Shown here piece after piece: positions 1 to 7,789 of a DNA stretch of 64,000 nt (the first letter of the stretch is position 1; every line of letters begins with the position of its first letter). The notes below the pieces were generated by a model that saw only the letters and a list, made by a program, of their open reading frames with translations, made no database searches and was not told the DNA's origin. The DNA lies in the NCBI GenBank assembly GCA_014238425.1, contig JABABD010000018.1, positions 62,001-126,000 of the forward strand, read 5' to 3'. The position numbers were made by a program, and so were the translations under genes. This DNA comes from Flavobacteriaceae bacterium (lineage in GTDB: Bacteria > Bacteroidota > Bacteroidia > Flavobacteriales > Flavobacteriaceae).

Positions 1-984
1 ATCGAACGATGTAATACTTTCTAATTCTATATTTAATATAGAACCGTTATGTACATAATTATTATTAAACTTATAAGTTCCTATAGTATTAGATGTAGAA
101 ACCCCTGGATTTAAAATACCATTATTGGTAAAGTTACCTACATGACTTATGTTATTGCCTAAAAGTGTGGCATAATTATTTATAGCACCGCTATTAATAG
201 TTAAGTTTCCAGAATTATCAAGATTTCCATAATTATCTATACTACTAGAGCCCTCTATATCTATACTTCCTGCATTAGATAGACTTCCTGTACCTGTAAT
301 AATTATTTTATTAAATGATTGTAAGTATCCAGAATTATTTAGAGCTCCTGAATTTGTTATATACATTTTTCCTCCATTATTAAGTATATCTTCCATATTT
401 GTTATAGTTCCTGCATTAGTTATAAATCCACCGTCTAACTGTAATTTTCCTAAACTTAATATATCTAAAGTTCCAGTTTCTGATATATATAGATTTCTAG
501 AAACAAATAGAGTTCCATAATTAGAAACAGTTATAATTCCATTGTTAAAAAGATCACCATCTGAATTACCTATACGTAGGTATCCAGTATCAAAAATATT
601 TATAACTCCAACATTAGAGACATATACTTTTCCAAAATTGCTTATCGTTAGGTACCCACGAAGACCTATATTTATGGTTCCAGTATTAGTAACTTCTAAA
701 ATACCTTGAGCATCTACTCTTATACCATAGGAATTACCAACTGGACCTAATGCATTAATAGTTCCTGCATTAGATATAAATGTGTTAATGTCAATATCAC
801 CATTAATAATTACAGTATCCCCTGTATTTATTTTTGTGCCAGGATAAGAAGGTGACCAACTAGCAGTATCTAGCCAATTTCCAGGTCCTGTAAATGTATA
901 GGTCGTTTGAGCCTTTATAAATAGTGATATTAATAGGAAAAATGCAGTTAGTAAAATAGCTTTGTTTGGTGCAGTTGTTTTCAT
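1..984 (-). CDS. Secreted repeat-rich surface protein, N-terminal 328 residues (partial)
   Basis: The reading frame is open from an ATG at 984 to the window edge, so the C-terminus is missing. The start MKTTAPNKAILLTAFFLLIS followed by LFIKAQ is a clear signal peptide ending at an Ala-Gln site. A segment with GNWLDTASWSP and GDTVIINGDI follows, as in Bacteroidota proteins that open with a parallel beta-helix. From about residue 70 short imperfect repeats recur, built on NAGTI, NSGNL and NNGI with Gly-hydrophobic spacing, which suggests a beta-solenoid. Such proteins usually end in a type IX secretion sorting domain, which cannot be seen here. The codons are strongly AT-biased (many ATA, AAT). 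Role in adhesion is inference. Confidence 0.8.
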   Translation of the reverse strand, partial: MKTTAPNKAILLTAFFLLISLFIKAQTTYTFTGPGNWLDTASWSPSYPGTKINTGDTVIINGDIDINTFISNAGTINALGPVGNSYGIRVDAQGILEVTNTGTINIGLRGYLTISNFGKVYVSNVGVINIFDTGYLRIGNSDGDLFNNGIITVSNYGTLFVSRNLYISETGTLDILSLGKLQLDGGFITNAGTITNMEDILNNGGKMYITNSGALNNSGYLQSFNKIIITGTGSLSNAGSIDIEGSSSIDNYGNLDNSGNLTINSGAINNYATLLGNNISHVGNFTNNGILNPGVSTSNTIGTYKFNNNYVHNGSILNIELESITSFD

Positions 985-1112
985 AATACGTAGGTTATAG
1001 GATTGCAAGTATAGTTAAAAAACAACACTTAATCGTTGATTTGTAGCTTTTTATCGATATTTTTATTGAAACCCTGAAAATGAATCTCGTGTAAATCTAG
1101 CCTAGAAAGCAT

Positions 1113-1143
1113 AAAAAAAGCCTCAAAATATATTATGAAGCTT
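1113..1143 (-). terminator. Rho-independent terminator of the cysteine desulfurase gene
   Basis: On the minus strand, 20 bases past the stop of the 1165-2313 gene, an 8-bp stem with one mismatch (TGAAGCTT read against AAGCCTCA on the plus strand) encloses a 10-base AT loop and is followed by seven T residues. Confidence 0.7.
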
Positions 1144-1164
1144 GCTATTTTTTATGCCGTAGTA

Positions 1165-2313
1165 TCAGTCTTCGTCAACAAACTCCTTAAGGACTTCAAT
1201 CACATAATCTACTTCTTCCAAGGTATTGAAGCTGCTGAATGAAAATCTGAGTGAAGGTTTTCTCATATCTTCATCATTCAAAATTTGTGACAACACATGT
1301 GATCCCTTTATTGCTCCACTTTGGCAAGCACTGCCCTTAGAGCAAGCAATGCCCTTTAGATCTAACTGAAAAAGAACCATTGGTGCTTTTTCAGGCGTAA
1401 TCGGTAGACATACATTAATAAGGGTAAAAGTGCTTTCTTCAAGATTACCAGAAGCTCCATTAAATTTTATGGTAGGAAATTCTACTTTCAAACGGTTTAT
1501 GAAGTATGCTTTTATACCCAAGATATATTCACTTTCTTTAGAAAGATTGTCATAAGCCAATTTCAATGCTTCTTCAAGTCCTGCAATATTATGTATAGCT
1601 TCTGTTCCTGCGCGATAACCTCTCTCCTGTTCTCCTCCAAAAATCAAAGGTTTTAATCCAGAATTCTTTCTCACAAAAGAAAATCCCACACCTTTAGGTC
1701 CATGAAATTTATGTGCACTAACCGCCATAAAATCTACCGACACTTTCTGAAGATCCAGCGTATAATGCCCTACAGACTGAACGGTATCACTATGAAACAA
1801 TGCATTGTTCTCTTTGCACATAGTACCAACACGTTCAATGTCAAGTATATTGCCTATTTCATTATTAACATGCATTAAACTTACTAGCTTCTTTTCTTTG
1901 GATCCTAAAAGCTCTAGTAAATGATTATAATTTATATGTCCGTTTTCATCTAAATCAACAAACCGCACAGACACACTGTATTCTTTTTCCATTTGTTCCA
2001 CTGTATGCAAAACACCATGGTGTTCGATTCTGGATGTAATTATTTCTTTAACTCCTAAATCTCGAATTGCCGATCGAATGGCAAGATTATCAGCCTCAGT
2101 TCCACCAGACGTAAAAACAATTTCAGAAGCAGAAACATTCAAGTATTTTGCAATAGTCTTCCTAGCATTCTCTACAATTGCCTTGGCTGAACGCCCAAAA
2201 CCATGACTAGAAGAAGCATTACCATAAGACTCTCGCATAACACTTGTCATTCTATCTATGACTTCATCTCGAATCTGAGTCGTTGCAGCGCTATCAAAAT
2301 ATATGGTTTTCAT
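1165..2313 (-). CDS. Cysteine desulfurase (NifS/IscS-like, class V aminotransferase fold)
   Basis: This PLP enzyme takes sulfur from L-cysteine as an enzyme persulfide, giving alanine and supplying Fe-S cluster or thiolation pathways. The 382 residues match the family length. The PLP lysine is K202 in SAHKFHGPKG, H174-S-D176 supplies the cofactor-binding aspartate, and the persulfide cysteine is most likely C330 in KGSACQSG. No IscU, SufB or MnmA gene is adjacent, so its sulfur acceptor cannot be named. A TAnnTTTG element sits 26 bases upstream of the ATG. It reads away from the divergent lipoprotein gene at 2426. Confidence 0.93.
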   Translation of the reverse strand: MKTIYFDSAATTQIRDEVIDRMTSVMRESYGNASSSHGFGRSAKAIVENARKTIAKYLNVSASEIVFTSGGTEADNLAIRSAIRDLGVKEIITSRIEHHGVLHTVEQMEKEYSVSVRFVDLDENGHINYNHLLELLGSKEKKLVSLMHVNNEIGNILDIERVGTMCKENNALFHSDTVQSVGHYTLDLQKVSVDFMAVSAHKFHGPKGVGFSFVRKNSGLKPLIFGGEQERGYRAGTEAIHNIAGLEEALKLAYDNLSKESEYILGIKAYFINRLKVEFPTIKFNGASGNLEESTFTLINVCLPITPEKAPMVLFQLDLKGIACSKGSACQSGAIKGSHVLSQILNDEDMRKPSLRFSFSSFNTLEEVDYVIEVLKEFVDED

Positions 2314-2339
2314 TAAATGAAATAATGGATTTTCATTTG

Positions 2340-2347
2340 CAAAAATA
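2340..2347 (-). promoter_or_regulatory. Putative -7 element (TATTTTTG) for the cysteine desulfurase gene
   Basis: An exact Bacteroidota TAnnTTTG -7 box on the minus strand ends 26 bases before the ATG at 2313, giving a leader of roughly 20 bases. No good TTG -33 box is placed upstream. Confidence 0.4.
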
Positions 2348-2398
2348 AACCAAATAAAATTATTTACTTGACCGCACGTTATAAATTGACAATTGCAT

Positions 2399-2406
2399 TA
2401 CTTTTG
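2399..2406 (+). promoter_or_regulatory. Putative -7 element (TACTTTTG) for the lipoprotein gene
   Basis: An exact TAnnTTTG box lies 19 bases before the ATG at 2426. It lies downstream of the longest possible start (2393), which argues for a start at 2417 or 2426. Confidence 0.4.
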
Positions 2407-2425
2407 TTCAAAATCAATGATAATT

Positions 2426-3316
2426 ATGCGTAAATTTTTTCTTATCTGCCTTTGCTTCGGATTCTTAACCTGCAATGATGGCGATATTATTACTTTTCAA
2501 TTAGATTTTAACGATACATTTCAACAATGTGGTGAATTGGTTTTCTATAAAACTAAAAGCGATCCTTCAGAATCACTGTCTATTGATTTTAGTAGCGTAA
2601 CTAGCATTGATACTTTTTTGAATGTCGATGCAGATGGCATCTACATGAGTGGAAATCTTGCCTGTATTTTTAACTATAGGACGTATAACGCTAACTTGCC
2701 AACCAATTACTTCTGCACTAATATTCCGCCCTCGTCAGTAACTATTTTAACTGATGACCAAAGTGATGGTAGTACAGCTCAAGTAACAACAGTACTTACT
2801 GAAGATGACGACGACGGAATACCAGCCGCTTTAGAAGATATAAACGGCGACGGTAATTTAGATAATGATGACACAGATGGTGATGGCATCCCAAATTATT
2901 TAGATTTTGATGATGACGGCGATAACGTTCCAACCACAACTGAAAACCCAGACCCTAATAATGATGGTGTCTTAGATGATGCCCAAGATACCGATATGGA
3001 CGGCATTCCAGATTATTTAGATACTGATGACGATGGTGATGGGGCGCTAACTCGTGATGAAGAAAATGATTCACAAGACCAGAACCCAACTAATGATATT
3101 GACAACGCATCTATAGGCGCAAATTACTTGAATGCATTATTTTCAGTAAGTGTTCCTGCTACAGCATATAGATTACACGCTATCCAACAAACATATGAGA
3201 TTAGTTGTATTGTAAATGATATTCAGATATCTAACCTAACGCAACAAAGTCTTGACTTTGGTAAACTTTCATCAAATATTACTAGTTCTAGAAGCCTTAC
3301 ACCAAATTTTAATTAG
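2426..3316 (+). CDS. Lipoprotein with calcium-binding Asp/Gly repeats
   Basis: The start at 2426 gives MRKFFLICLCFGFLTC, a lipoprotein signal with the lipobox cysteine at residue 16, so the protein should be anchored in the outer or inner membrane. Residues about 135-230 contain acidic repeats of the thrombospondin type 3 kind (DTDGDGIPNYLDFDDDGD, DTDMDGIPDYLDTDDDGDG), which bind calcium in known proteins. The N-terminal part with QCGELVFYKT and the C-terminal 70 residues are not recognised. The last 8 bases overlap the end of the convergent Smr gene. No partner is evident; function unknown. Confidence 0.8.
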   Translation: MRKFFLICLCFGFLTCNDGDIITFQLDFNDTFQQCGELVFYKTKSDPSESLSIDFSSVTSIDTFLNVDADGIYMSGNLACIFNYRTYNANLPTNYFCTNIPPSSVTILTDDQSDGSTAQVTTVLTEDDDDGIPAALEDINGDGNLDNDDTDGDGIPNYLDFDDDGDNVPTTTENPDPNNDGVLDDAQDTDMDGIPDYLDTDDDGDGALTRDEENDSQDQNPTNDIDNASIGANYLNALFSVSVPATAYRLHAIQQTYEISCIVNDIQISNLTQQSLDFGKLSSNITSSRSLTPNFN

Positions 3317-3869
3317 GGGTTTTACTTTGAAAAACCTTGACTTCGGTAGCTCCTAATCCGTATTTTTGATAGTTAGCTTCGTAGAAAGCAATGTTAGTGT
3401 ACCTCCCAAAAAGGTATTCAAGCTCTAGCTTTAATATCCCCTCACCAACACCGTGGATAAATACAATTCTAGGAATACGCTTCTTTATGGCAAATTCTAA
3501 TTGTCGTCTAGCAGTATCTAATTGAAGCGTCAACATATCATGATTGGTCATCCCTCTGATAGAATCAGTTAGCTGATGGATATGCAAATCTACTTCCATA
3601 GCTGGTGGCTCCTTTTCTTTCTTTTTAGACCTCGTAGGCTGCCTTCTTTTTGGGGATTCTTTTTCGAAAATCACATCACTAAAAGATGTATTAGAAAAAA
3701 TATGTTGTCTTAACTCTGAAGATTCAATTTTAATAACTTCATTTGATTTGAACTCCATCTCAAAACCATCTGACGTTTCTATAGTCAAATTTATGCCATC
3801 AATGTTAATAACGACACCAGTAATATCATCATCCAACACAGACACTTTATCGCCTTTATTCAGTGTCAT
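3309..3869 (-). CDS. DUF2027 / Smr domain protein
   Basis: The chosen start (MTLNKGDKVSVLDDD, 186 residues) overlaps the end of the upstream small membrane gene by 14 bases; a longer frame to 3944 runs inside that gene and is less likely. The N-terminal 70 residues form a beta-rich DUF2027-like domain, followed by a basic linker (RRQPTRSKKKEKE), then a C-terminal Smr domain with VDLHIHQL and RIVFIHGVGEG. Smr domains in MutS2 and relatives are nucleases or nucleic-acid binders acting on branched DNA or stalled ribosomal mRNA. This stand-alone architecture is common in Bacteroidota; the substrate here is unknown. Confidence 0.85.
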   Translation of the reverse strand: MTLNKGDKVSVLDDDITGVVINIDGINLTIETSDGFEMEFKSNEVIKIESSELRQHIFSNTSFSDVIFEKESPKRRQPTRSKKKEKEPPAMEVDLHIHQLTDSIRGMTNHDMLTLQLDTARRQLEFAIKKRIPRIVFIHGVGEGILKLELEYLFGRYTNIAFYEANYQKYGLGATEVKVFQSKTPN

Positions 3870-4071
3870 CTTCTTCTGTTTGAACAAATCCTTCAGGGCC
3901 TTTTGGTCTATCTCCAATGTTTTTGGAAATTCTATAGATACCAAGCATTAAAACCATAATACCAACAATTAAAATCACTGTATCTTGTTGTTCGCCTGCT
4001 TGAGCATAGATAGCAACACTTGCTCCAACTAAAATAAGTACGTAATTAAGAATTTTACTAAAGGATTTCAT
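3856..4071 (-). CDS. Small membrane protein (71 aa)
   Basis: The start MKSFSKILNYVLILVG is preferred because a TAnnTTTG box lies just before it and the 20 residues upstream look non-native. Two hydrophobic stretches (about residues 9-24 and 31-48) suggest two membrane helices, and the C-terminus is acidic (QTEEDDTE). It precedes and overlaps the DUF2027/Smr gene, so the two are probably cotranscribed. I do not recognise a named family. Confidence 0.65.
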   Translation of the reverse strand: MKSFSKILNYVLILVGASVAIYAQAGEQQDTVILIVGIMVLMLGIYRISKNIGDRPKGPEGFVQTEEDDTE

Positions 4072-4076
4072 AAGTG

Positions 4077-4084
4077 CAAATTTA
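4077..4084 (-). promoter_or_regulatory. Putative -7 element (TAAATTTG) five bases before an ATG
   Basis: An exact TAnnTTTG box on the minus strand ends 5 bases before the ATG at 4071. If transcription starts about 6-7 bases after the box, as is usual in this phylum, the transcript would be leaderless. Confidence 0.35.
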
Positions 4085-4140
4085 AATACAAGTTTAGTGA
4101 AATTAGTGGCATTTTTCATTTTAAAAGCCATAAGAATTTT

Positions 4141-4148
4141 TAAATTTG
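4141..4148 (+). promoter_or_regulatory. Putative -7 element (TAAATTTG) five bases before an ATG
   Basis: The divergent mate of the 4077-4084 box. It also ends 5 bases before its start codon (4154), again implying a leaderless or nearly leaderless mRNA. Confidence 0.35.
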
Positions 4149-4153
4149 TTTAT

Positions 4154-4456
4154 ATGATAATTCTCTTTAGAATACTATCACCCGAGGAATATATGATTCC
4201 GTGCTTGAGCAAAAAGTTCTTTGACTTTGATTGTTTTGGTTGTGGGCTACAGCGATCTGTAGTGCTTTTATTTCAAGGAGAATTTACGGCAGCATTCTAT
4301 ATGTATCCAGCCATTTATACATTAATACCTCTTTTTACACTCATTGGATTGAATATTTTCTTTAAATTTAAAAACGCAAATAGAATAATAAACATATTTG
4401 CTGCTGCTTCAGTAGCTATCGTCATTATTAACTTTTTTATTAAATTAACCAACTAA
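4154..4456 (+). CDS. DUF2752 membrane protein
   Basis: Start at 4154 gives 100 residues; the longer frame from 4097 crosses the putative promoter. The motif FDCFGCGLQRS matches the family's CPxCGxTR-like signature, followed by two hydrophobic helices (about residues 43-63 and 75-95). DUF2752 proteins are small integral membrane proteins of unknown function. The next gene, a CCC-motif membrane protein, starts 9 bases after the stop and is probably in the same operon. Confidence 0.8.
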   Translation: MIILFRILSPEEYMIPCLSKKFFDFDCFGCGLQRSVVLLFQGEFTAAFYMYPAIYTLIPLFTLIGLNIFFKFKNANRIINIFAAASVAIVIINFFIKLTN

Positions 4457-4465
4457 TCATTAAAC

Positions 4466-4798
4466 ATGGAAAAACAAAAATTACCTAATGTAACCATCAG
4501 CCTTGTTCTAGGCATATTATCATTTATCGCATGCTGTTGCACGAGTGGGTTTGGAGGTGTTGTCTTATCGGGAATCGCTTTATTCTTAACAAAGAAAGAT
4601 GAAAAAACGTATGCAGAGAATCCTGATGGATATGACAATTTTAGTCAACTAAAAACTGCTAAAATAATTGCCATCATTGGTTTAGTATTAAGTGCTTTGG
4701 TTTCAATCTACGTGATATACTTAATGTCTACAGGTCAGTATTCTGAAATGATGGAAGAATGGCAAAAAATGGCTGAAGAAATGCAAGCGAATCAATAG
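4466..4798 (+). CDS. CCC-motif membrane protein
   Basis: This 110-residue protein has two membrane helices (about 9-42 and 66-88) with the hallmark ACCCTS triple cysteine at the end of the first, and an acidic amphipathic C-terminal tail (MMEEWQKMAEEMQ). Such proteins are annotated in Flavobacteriia by this motif only; the biochemical role is unknown. It follows the DUF2752 gene closely and is followed by a strong terminator. Confidence 0.8.
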   Translation: MEKQKLPNVTISLVLGILSFIACCCTSGFGGVVLSGIALFLTKKDEKTYAENPDGYDNFSQLKTAKIIAIIGLVLSALVSIYVIYLMSTGQYSEMMEEWQKMAEEMQANQ

Positions 4799-4814
4799 TA
4801 CATTGTATAGATAT

Positions 4815-4846
4815 AAAAAAAGCGACCAAATTGGTCGCTTTTTTTA
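4815..4846. terminator. Bidirectional rho-independent terminator
   Basis: A perfect inverted repeat (AGCGACC and GGTCGCT around AAATT) is flanked by an A-run on the left and a T-run on the right. It therefore can end the plus-strand CCC-motif gene and the convergent rocD transcript. Confidence 0.85.
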
Positions 4847-4865
4847 TTATGAACTTTTAGGAATA

Positions 4866-6107
4866 TTATTCAAACTCTTTAAGTGTTTTCGTAATAATAT
4901 TAACACAATCCAATAGCTGATCTTTAGTCATCACCAATGGTGGTGCAAAACGGATGATATTCCCATGAGTAGGCTTAGCTAACAAGCCATTATCACGCAA
5001 TTTCATACAGATATTCCATGCCGTGTCGCTTTCTTCATCCTCATCGATCACAATAGCATTTAACAAACCTTTACCTCTCACTAATTGTACTATGTTGCTG
5101 TCAGCTATGTACTTGTTTATTTCAGAGCGAAATAATTCTCCAAGTTCTTGAGCGTTTTGTGCTAATCTCTCCTCTTTTACAACATCTAAAGCCGCCATAG
5201 CAACCGCAGCTGCAATAGGATTTCCACCAAAAGTACTTCCGTGATTCCCAGGCTTAATAACATTCATAATAGCATTATTAGCTAATACGGCCGACACAGG
5301 ATAAGCACCGCCGCTCAATGCTTTTCCTAAGATTAATACATCAGGTTTTACGTTTTCGTGGTCAACGGCTAGTAACCTTCCTGTTCTAGCGATTCCAGTT
5401 TGCACTTCATCTGCAATAAACAACACATTATGTTTTTCACATAACGCTCTTGCTGCTTTAAGATACCCTTCATGAGGCACATAAACGCCCGCTTCTCCTT
5501 GAATAGGCTCTACTAAAAATCCAGCGATATTTTCGTTACTTTCCAGAGTATCTTCCAGCGCTTGAAGGTTATCATAATCGATTTTAATAAACCCTTTTGT
5601 AAATGGTCCGAAATTCTTTCTAGCTACTGGATCGTTAGAAAATGATATAATCGTAGTTGTACGACCATGAAAATTGTTTTTGCAAACAATAATTTCGGCT
5701 TCATTTTCATCAATGCCCTTTTTTTCATATGCCCATTTTCTACAAAGCTTTAGTGCTGTTTCAACAGCTTCGGCACCTGTATTCATTGGCAATAATTTGT
5801 CAAAGCCAAAATATTCGGTTGCATACTTCTCGTATTTACCGAGCATATCGTTATAAAATGCTCTAGATGTCAAGCTCAATGTTTGTGCTTGGGCAGTCAT
5901 AGCATTAACGATTTTTGGATGACAATGTCCTTGGTTTACTGCTGAGTATGCCGAAAGGAAGTCGTAATATTGCTTGCCTTCTACATCCCAAACATGCACA
6001 CCTTCTCCTCTACTCAGTACTACTGGTAATGGATGGTAATTATGTGCACCATACTTGTTTTCGAGGTCCATCGCTTCTTGCGATGAAATGTTTTCTAAAA
6101 CAGCCAT
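4866..6107 (-). CDS. rocD: Ornithine--oxo-acid aminotransferase
   Basis: A class III PLP aminotransferase that moves the delta-amino group of ornithine to 2-oxoglutarate, giving glutamate semialdehyde in arginine/proline metabolism. At 413 residues it is full length and starts with [14 protein letters not shown]-type sequence ([18 protein letters not shown] here), typical of ornithine rather than acetylornithine aminotransferases. D233 (ADEVQTG) and the PLP lysine K262 ([10 protein letters not shown]) are present. It stands alone on its strand; no arginase or deiminase gene is adjacent. Confidence 0.95.
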   Translation of the reverse strand: MAVLENISSQEAMDLENKYGAHNYHPLPVVLSRGEGVHVWDVEGKQYYDFLSAYSAVNQGHCHPKIVNAMTAQAQTLSLTSRAFYNDMLGKYEKYATEYFGFDKLLPMNTGAEAVETALKLCRKWAYEKKGIDENEAEIIVCKNNFHGRTTTIISFSNDPVARKNFGPFTKGFIKIDYDNLQALEDTLESNENIAGFLVEPIQGEAGVYVPHEGYLKAARALCEKHNVLFIADEVQTGIARTGRLLAVDHENVKPDVLILGKALSGGAYPVSAVLANNAIMNVIKPGNHGSTFGGNPIAAAVAMAALDVVKEERLAQNAQELGELFRSEINKYIADSNIVQLVRGKGLLNAIVIDEDEESDTAWNICMKLRDNGLLAKPTHGNIIRFAPPLVMTKDQLLDCVNIITKTLKEFE

Positions 6108-6250
6108 TTCATTTAATGTTTTAAATTGATAAAATAACCATTCCTACTGTACCTTTTTCCTTTCGAAGAGTCGAAAATTCAGCGTGGGAGAGAAATCATC
6201 CCTGAAGGCCTGCAATTTAATTAAATAAAATGGCACTCTAAAATGTTTTA

Positions 6251-6634
6251 TCAGGAGATTTTTCCGGCCAATGATGAAACTTGTATCTCTAATCGCTTGA
6301 TTTCCCTGATTAGTGCTCTCTTGTCCATTTGCATCCAAGCAAACATTTTTGTCATACCTACCATCATAAATCCTACAAAAGCACCCATACTCCATTTTAT
6401 CAATTCATTTGTGTTCTCTGTGTTGAAAGCTTGAACAATACAATAAATTGACAAACCAAATGCGACGACTGTTACAATATTCATTATTATCATGAGCCAT
6501 CCGTTTTTTCCTTGGAATATGCCACCGATCATGCCTAAAATGCCTTGCTCATCCAGTTCCTCATAGAACTTCGCTTCTTCAGTCGTTAATGTTTCCTTTA
6601 TTAATTTGTCAATGTCTTCCATATTATTTTTCAT
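6251..6634 (-). CDS. DUF6768 membrane protein, candidate partner of the ECF sigma factor
   Basis: This 127-residue protein has an acidic N-terminal helix (EDIDKLIKETLTTEEAKFYE), two membrane helices (about 46-68 and 79-97) and a basic C-terminal helix (DKRALIREIKRLEIQV). It begins inside the end of the sigma gene with an 11-base overlap, a layout typical of a sigma factor and its membrane-bound antagonist. The family matches DUF6768 by memory of its sequence. An anti-sigma role is inference from position and topology; it has no recognisable zinc-binding anti-sigma motif. Confidence 0.7.
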   Translation of the reverse strand: MKNNMEDIDKLIKETLTTEEAKFYEELDEQGILGMIGGIFQGKNGWLMIIMNIVTVVAFGLSIYCIVQAFNTENTNELIKWSMGAFVGFMMVGMTKMFAWMQMDKRALIREIKRLEIQVSSLAGKIS

Positions 6635-7175
6635 GATATTTTTTATTTAAAGTTTGTTTTAATTTTTCTCTTGCATGAAACAACCTTGATTTTGCTGTTC
6701 CTACACTTATGTTCAAAATATTACTAATATCTTTTAATGAATAATCTTCTACATAAAATAGCCTAATAACCACTTGTTGATGATTTGGTAAACCTTTAAT
6801 ACTTTTAAGCAAACGCGTTTTCAATTCTTGATTATCATCTTCTGTTTCAGTTAAAGTTTGAGTCTCTAAGTCCTTTCTGTATGCTTCTCGTCTGATTACA
6901 TTTCGAGAACTTTTACGTAATTCATCTAAAGATTTAGAATACACTATACGCAACGCCCAACTACCAAAACTGTTGACATCCTTTAAAGAATTAATTCTAT
7001 GGATAATGGTCGTCCAAGAATCTTGAGCTATATCTTTAGCTAAGTCAGCATCTCTAACAATCCAATAGGCCTTCTTACAAAATGGTTTATGCCATCGCTT
7101 CACTAATTTAGCCAGAGCTGCTTGATTGCCGGATATATATTCTGAAACTAGCTGAGCGTCAATCTTATTATTCAT
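6624..7175 (-). CDS. RNA polymerase sigma-70 factor, ECF subfamily
   Basis: The 183 residues fit ECF length. Region 2 spans about residues 10-80 (DADLAKDIAQDSWTTIIHRI) and region 4 spans about 115-170, with a helix-turn-helix in YSLKDISNILNISVGTAKSR. It overlaps the upstream SRPBCC gene by 8 bases and the downstream DUF6768 gene by 11 bases, so all three are translated together. ECF factors redirect RNA polymerase to a small regulon, often including their own operon. The signal is unknown. Confidence 0.93.
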   Translation of the reverse strand: MNNKIDAQLVSEYISGNQAALAKLVKRWHKPFCKKAYWIVRDADLAKDIAQDSWTTIIHRINSLKDVNSFGSWALRIVYSKSLDELRKSSRNVIRREAYRKDLETQTLTETEDDNQELKTRLLKSIKGLPNHQQVVIRLFYVEDYSLKDISNILNISVGTAKSRLFHAREKLKQTLNKKYHEK

Positions 7176-7692
7176 GATGTAGCATTGCTGTTTTCGTATG
7201 TGTGTTACCTGTTTTTATAAATACCCATCGCCAGAATTTCACCCAAATACTCCAATTTGACACTTTTTTATGAGTAGAAAAATGATTCTCAATATTGTCT
7301 AATGCATCTTCTATCAATGCGTCGTGAAGCCATCTAATAAACAAAAGCCATTGAAAAGTCGCCACGCCATGAGTCTTCATTTTAATGGTATGGCTAACCA
7401 TAGTACTATTTTCATCTATATCTATTATATTAAACTCATGAGTGCCTATGAATCCTTTTGGATTCGTAAACTGAAATTTAATGCCTTGCTCCAAATCATA
7501 TTCAACTATAGTATATCTTATAATACCGTGTCCGCCTTTTGAGCCTACTTTAAGCCCTTCTCTAAATTTCATTGCCGACCATTTATTATATGGCCAAATT
7601 TTGTCTTCTTTAGTAGCTAATTTTTCAATGAGTTTAGAAATCTTGCCCTTAGGTTGATTGATGATACGTTTATGCTGGTTGATAACTCTCAT
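7168..7692 (-). CDS. SRPBCC-fold (START/Bet v1-like) protein
   Basis: The 174-residue sequence shows a polyketide-cyclase-like pattern: a helix with NKWSAMKFREGLKVG, beta strands with IKFQFTNPKGFIGTHEF, then a long C-terminal helix. Such folds bind hydrophobic ligands. It is first in an overlapping operon with an ECF sigma factor and DUF6768, so a sensing or regulatory role is possible but unproven. The extra C-terminal tail (KTGNTHTKTAMLHHE) overlaps the sigma gene start. Confidence 0.7.
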   Translation of the reverse strand: MRVINQHKRIINQPKGKISKLIEKLATKEDKIWPYNKWSAMKFREGLKVGSKGGHGIIRYTIVEYDLEQGIKFQFTNPKGFIGTHEFNIIDIDENSTMVSHTIKMKTHGVATFQWLLFIRWLHDALIEDALDNIENHFSTHKKVSNWSIWVKFWRWVFIKTGNTHTKTAMLHHE

Positions 7693-7777
7693 ATACCTTA
7701 AAGACGTCTAAAAACTAAAAAGGTTCATTTTAATTAAAGATAATTGAATTATGGTGATTTATATTTTCAGCGATTCT

Positions 7778-7785
7778 TATTTTTG
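7778..7785 (+). promoter_or_regulatory. Putative -7 element (TATTTTTG) just upstream of rlmD
   Basis: An exact TAnnTTTG box ends 4 bases before the ATG at 7790. It supports the 7790 start over the frame extension from 7751 and suggests a leaderless transcript. Confidence 0.35.
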
Positions 7786-7789
7786 CGGC

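Noticed and set aside
3870-3944. Longer start for the DUF2027/Smr protein
   Set aside because: The added 25 residues lie inside the upstream small membrane gene, and MTLNKGDKV gives the usual 14-base overlap.
6161-6176. Hairpin TTTCGA-AGAG-TCGAAA
   Set aside because: The stem is only 6 bp with no T-run and no clear match to the repeat families, so I do not call it a terminator or repeat.
6144-6395. Possible 83-aa gene upstream of rocD
   Set aside because: Its upper half is antisense to nothing but shares the strand with DUF6768 in another frame; composition is not protein-like.
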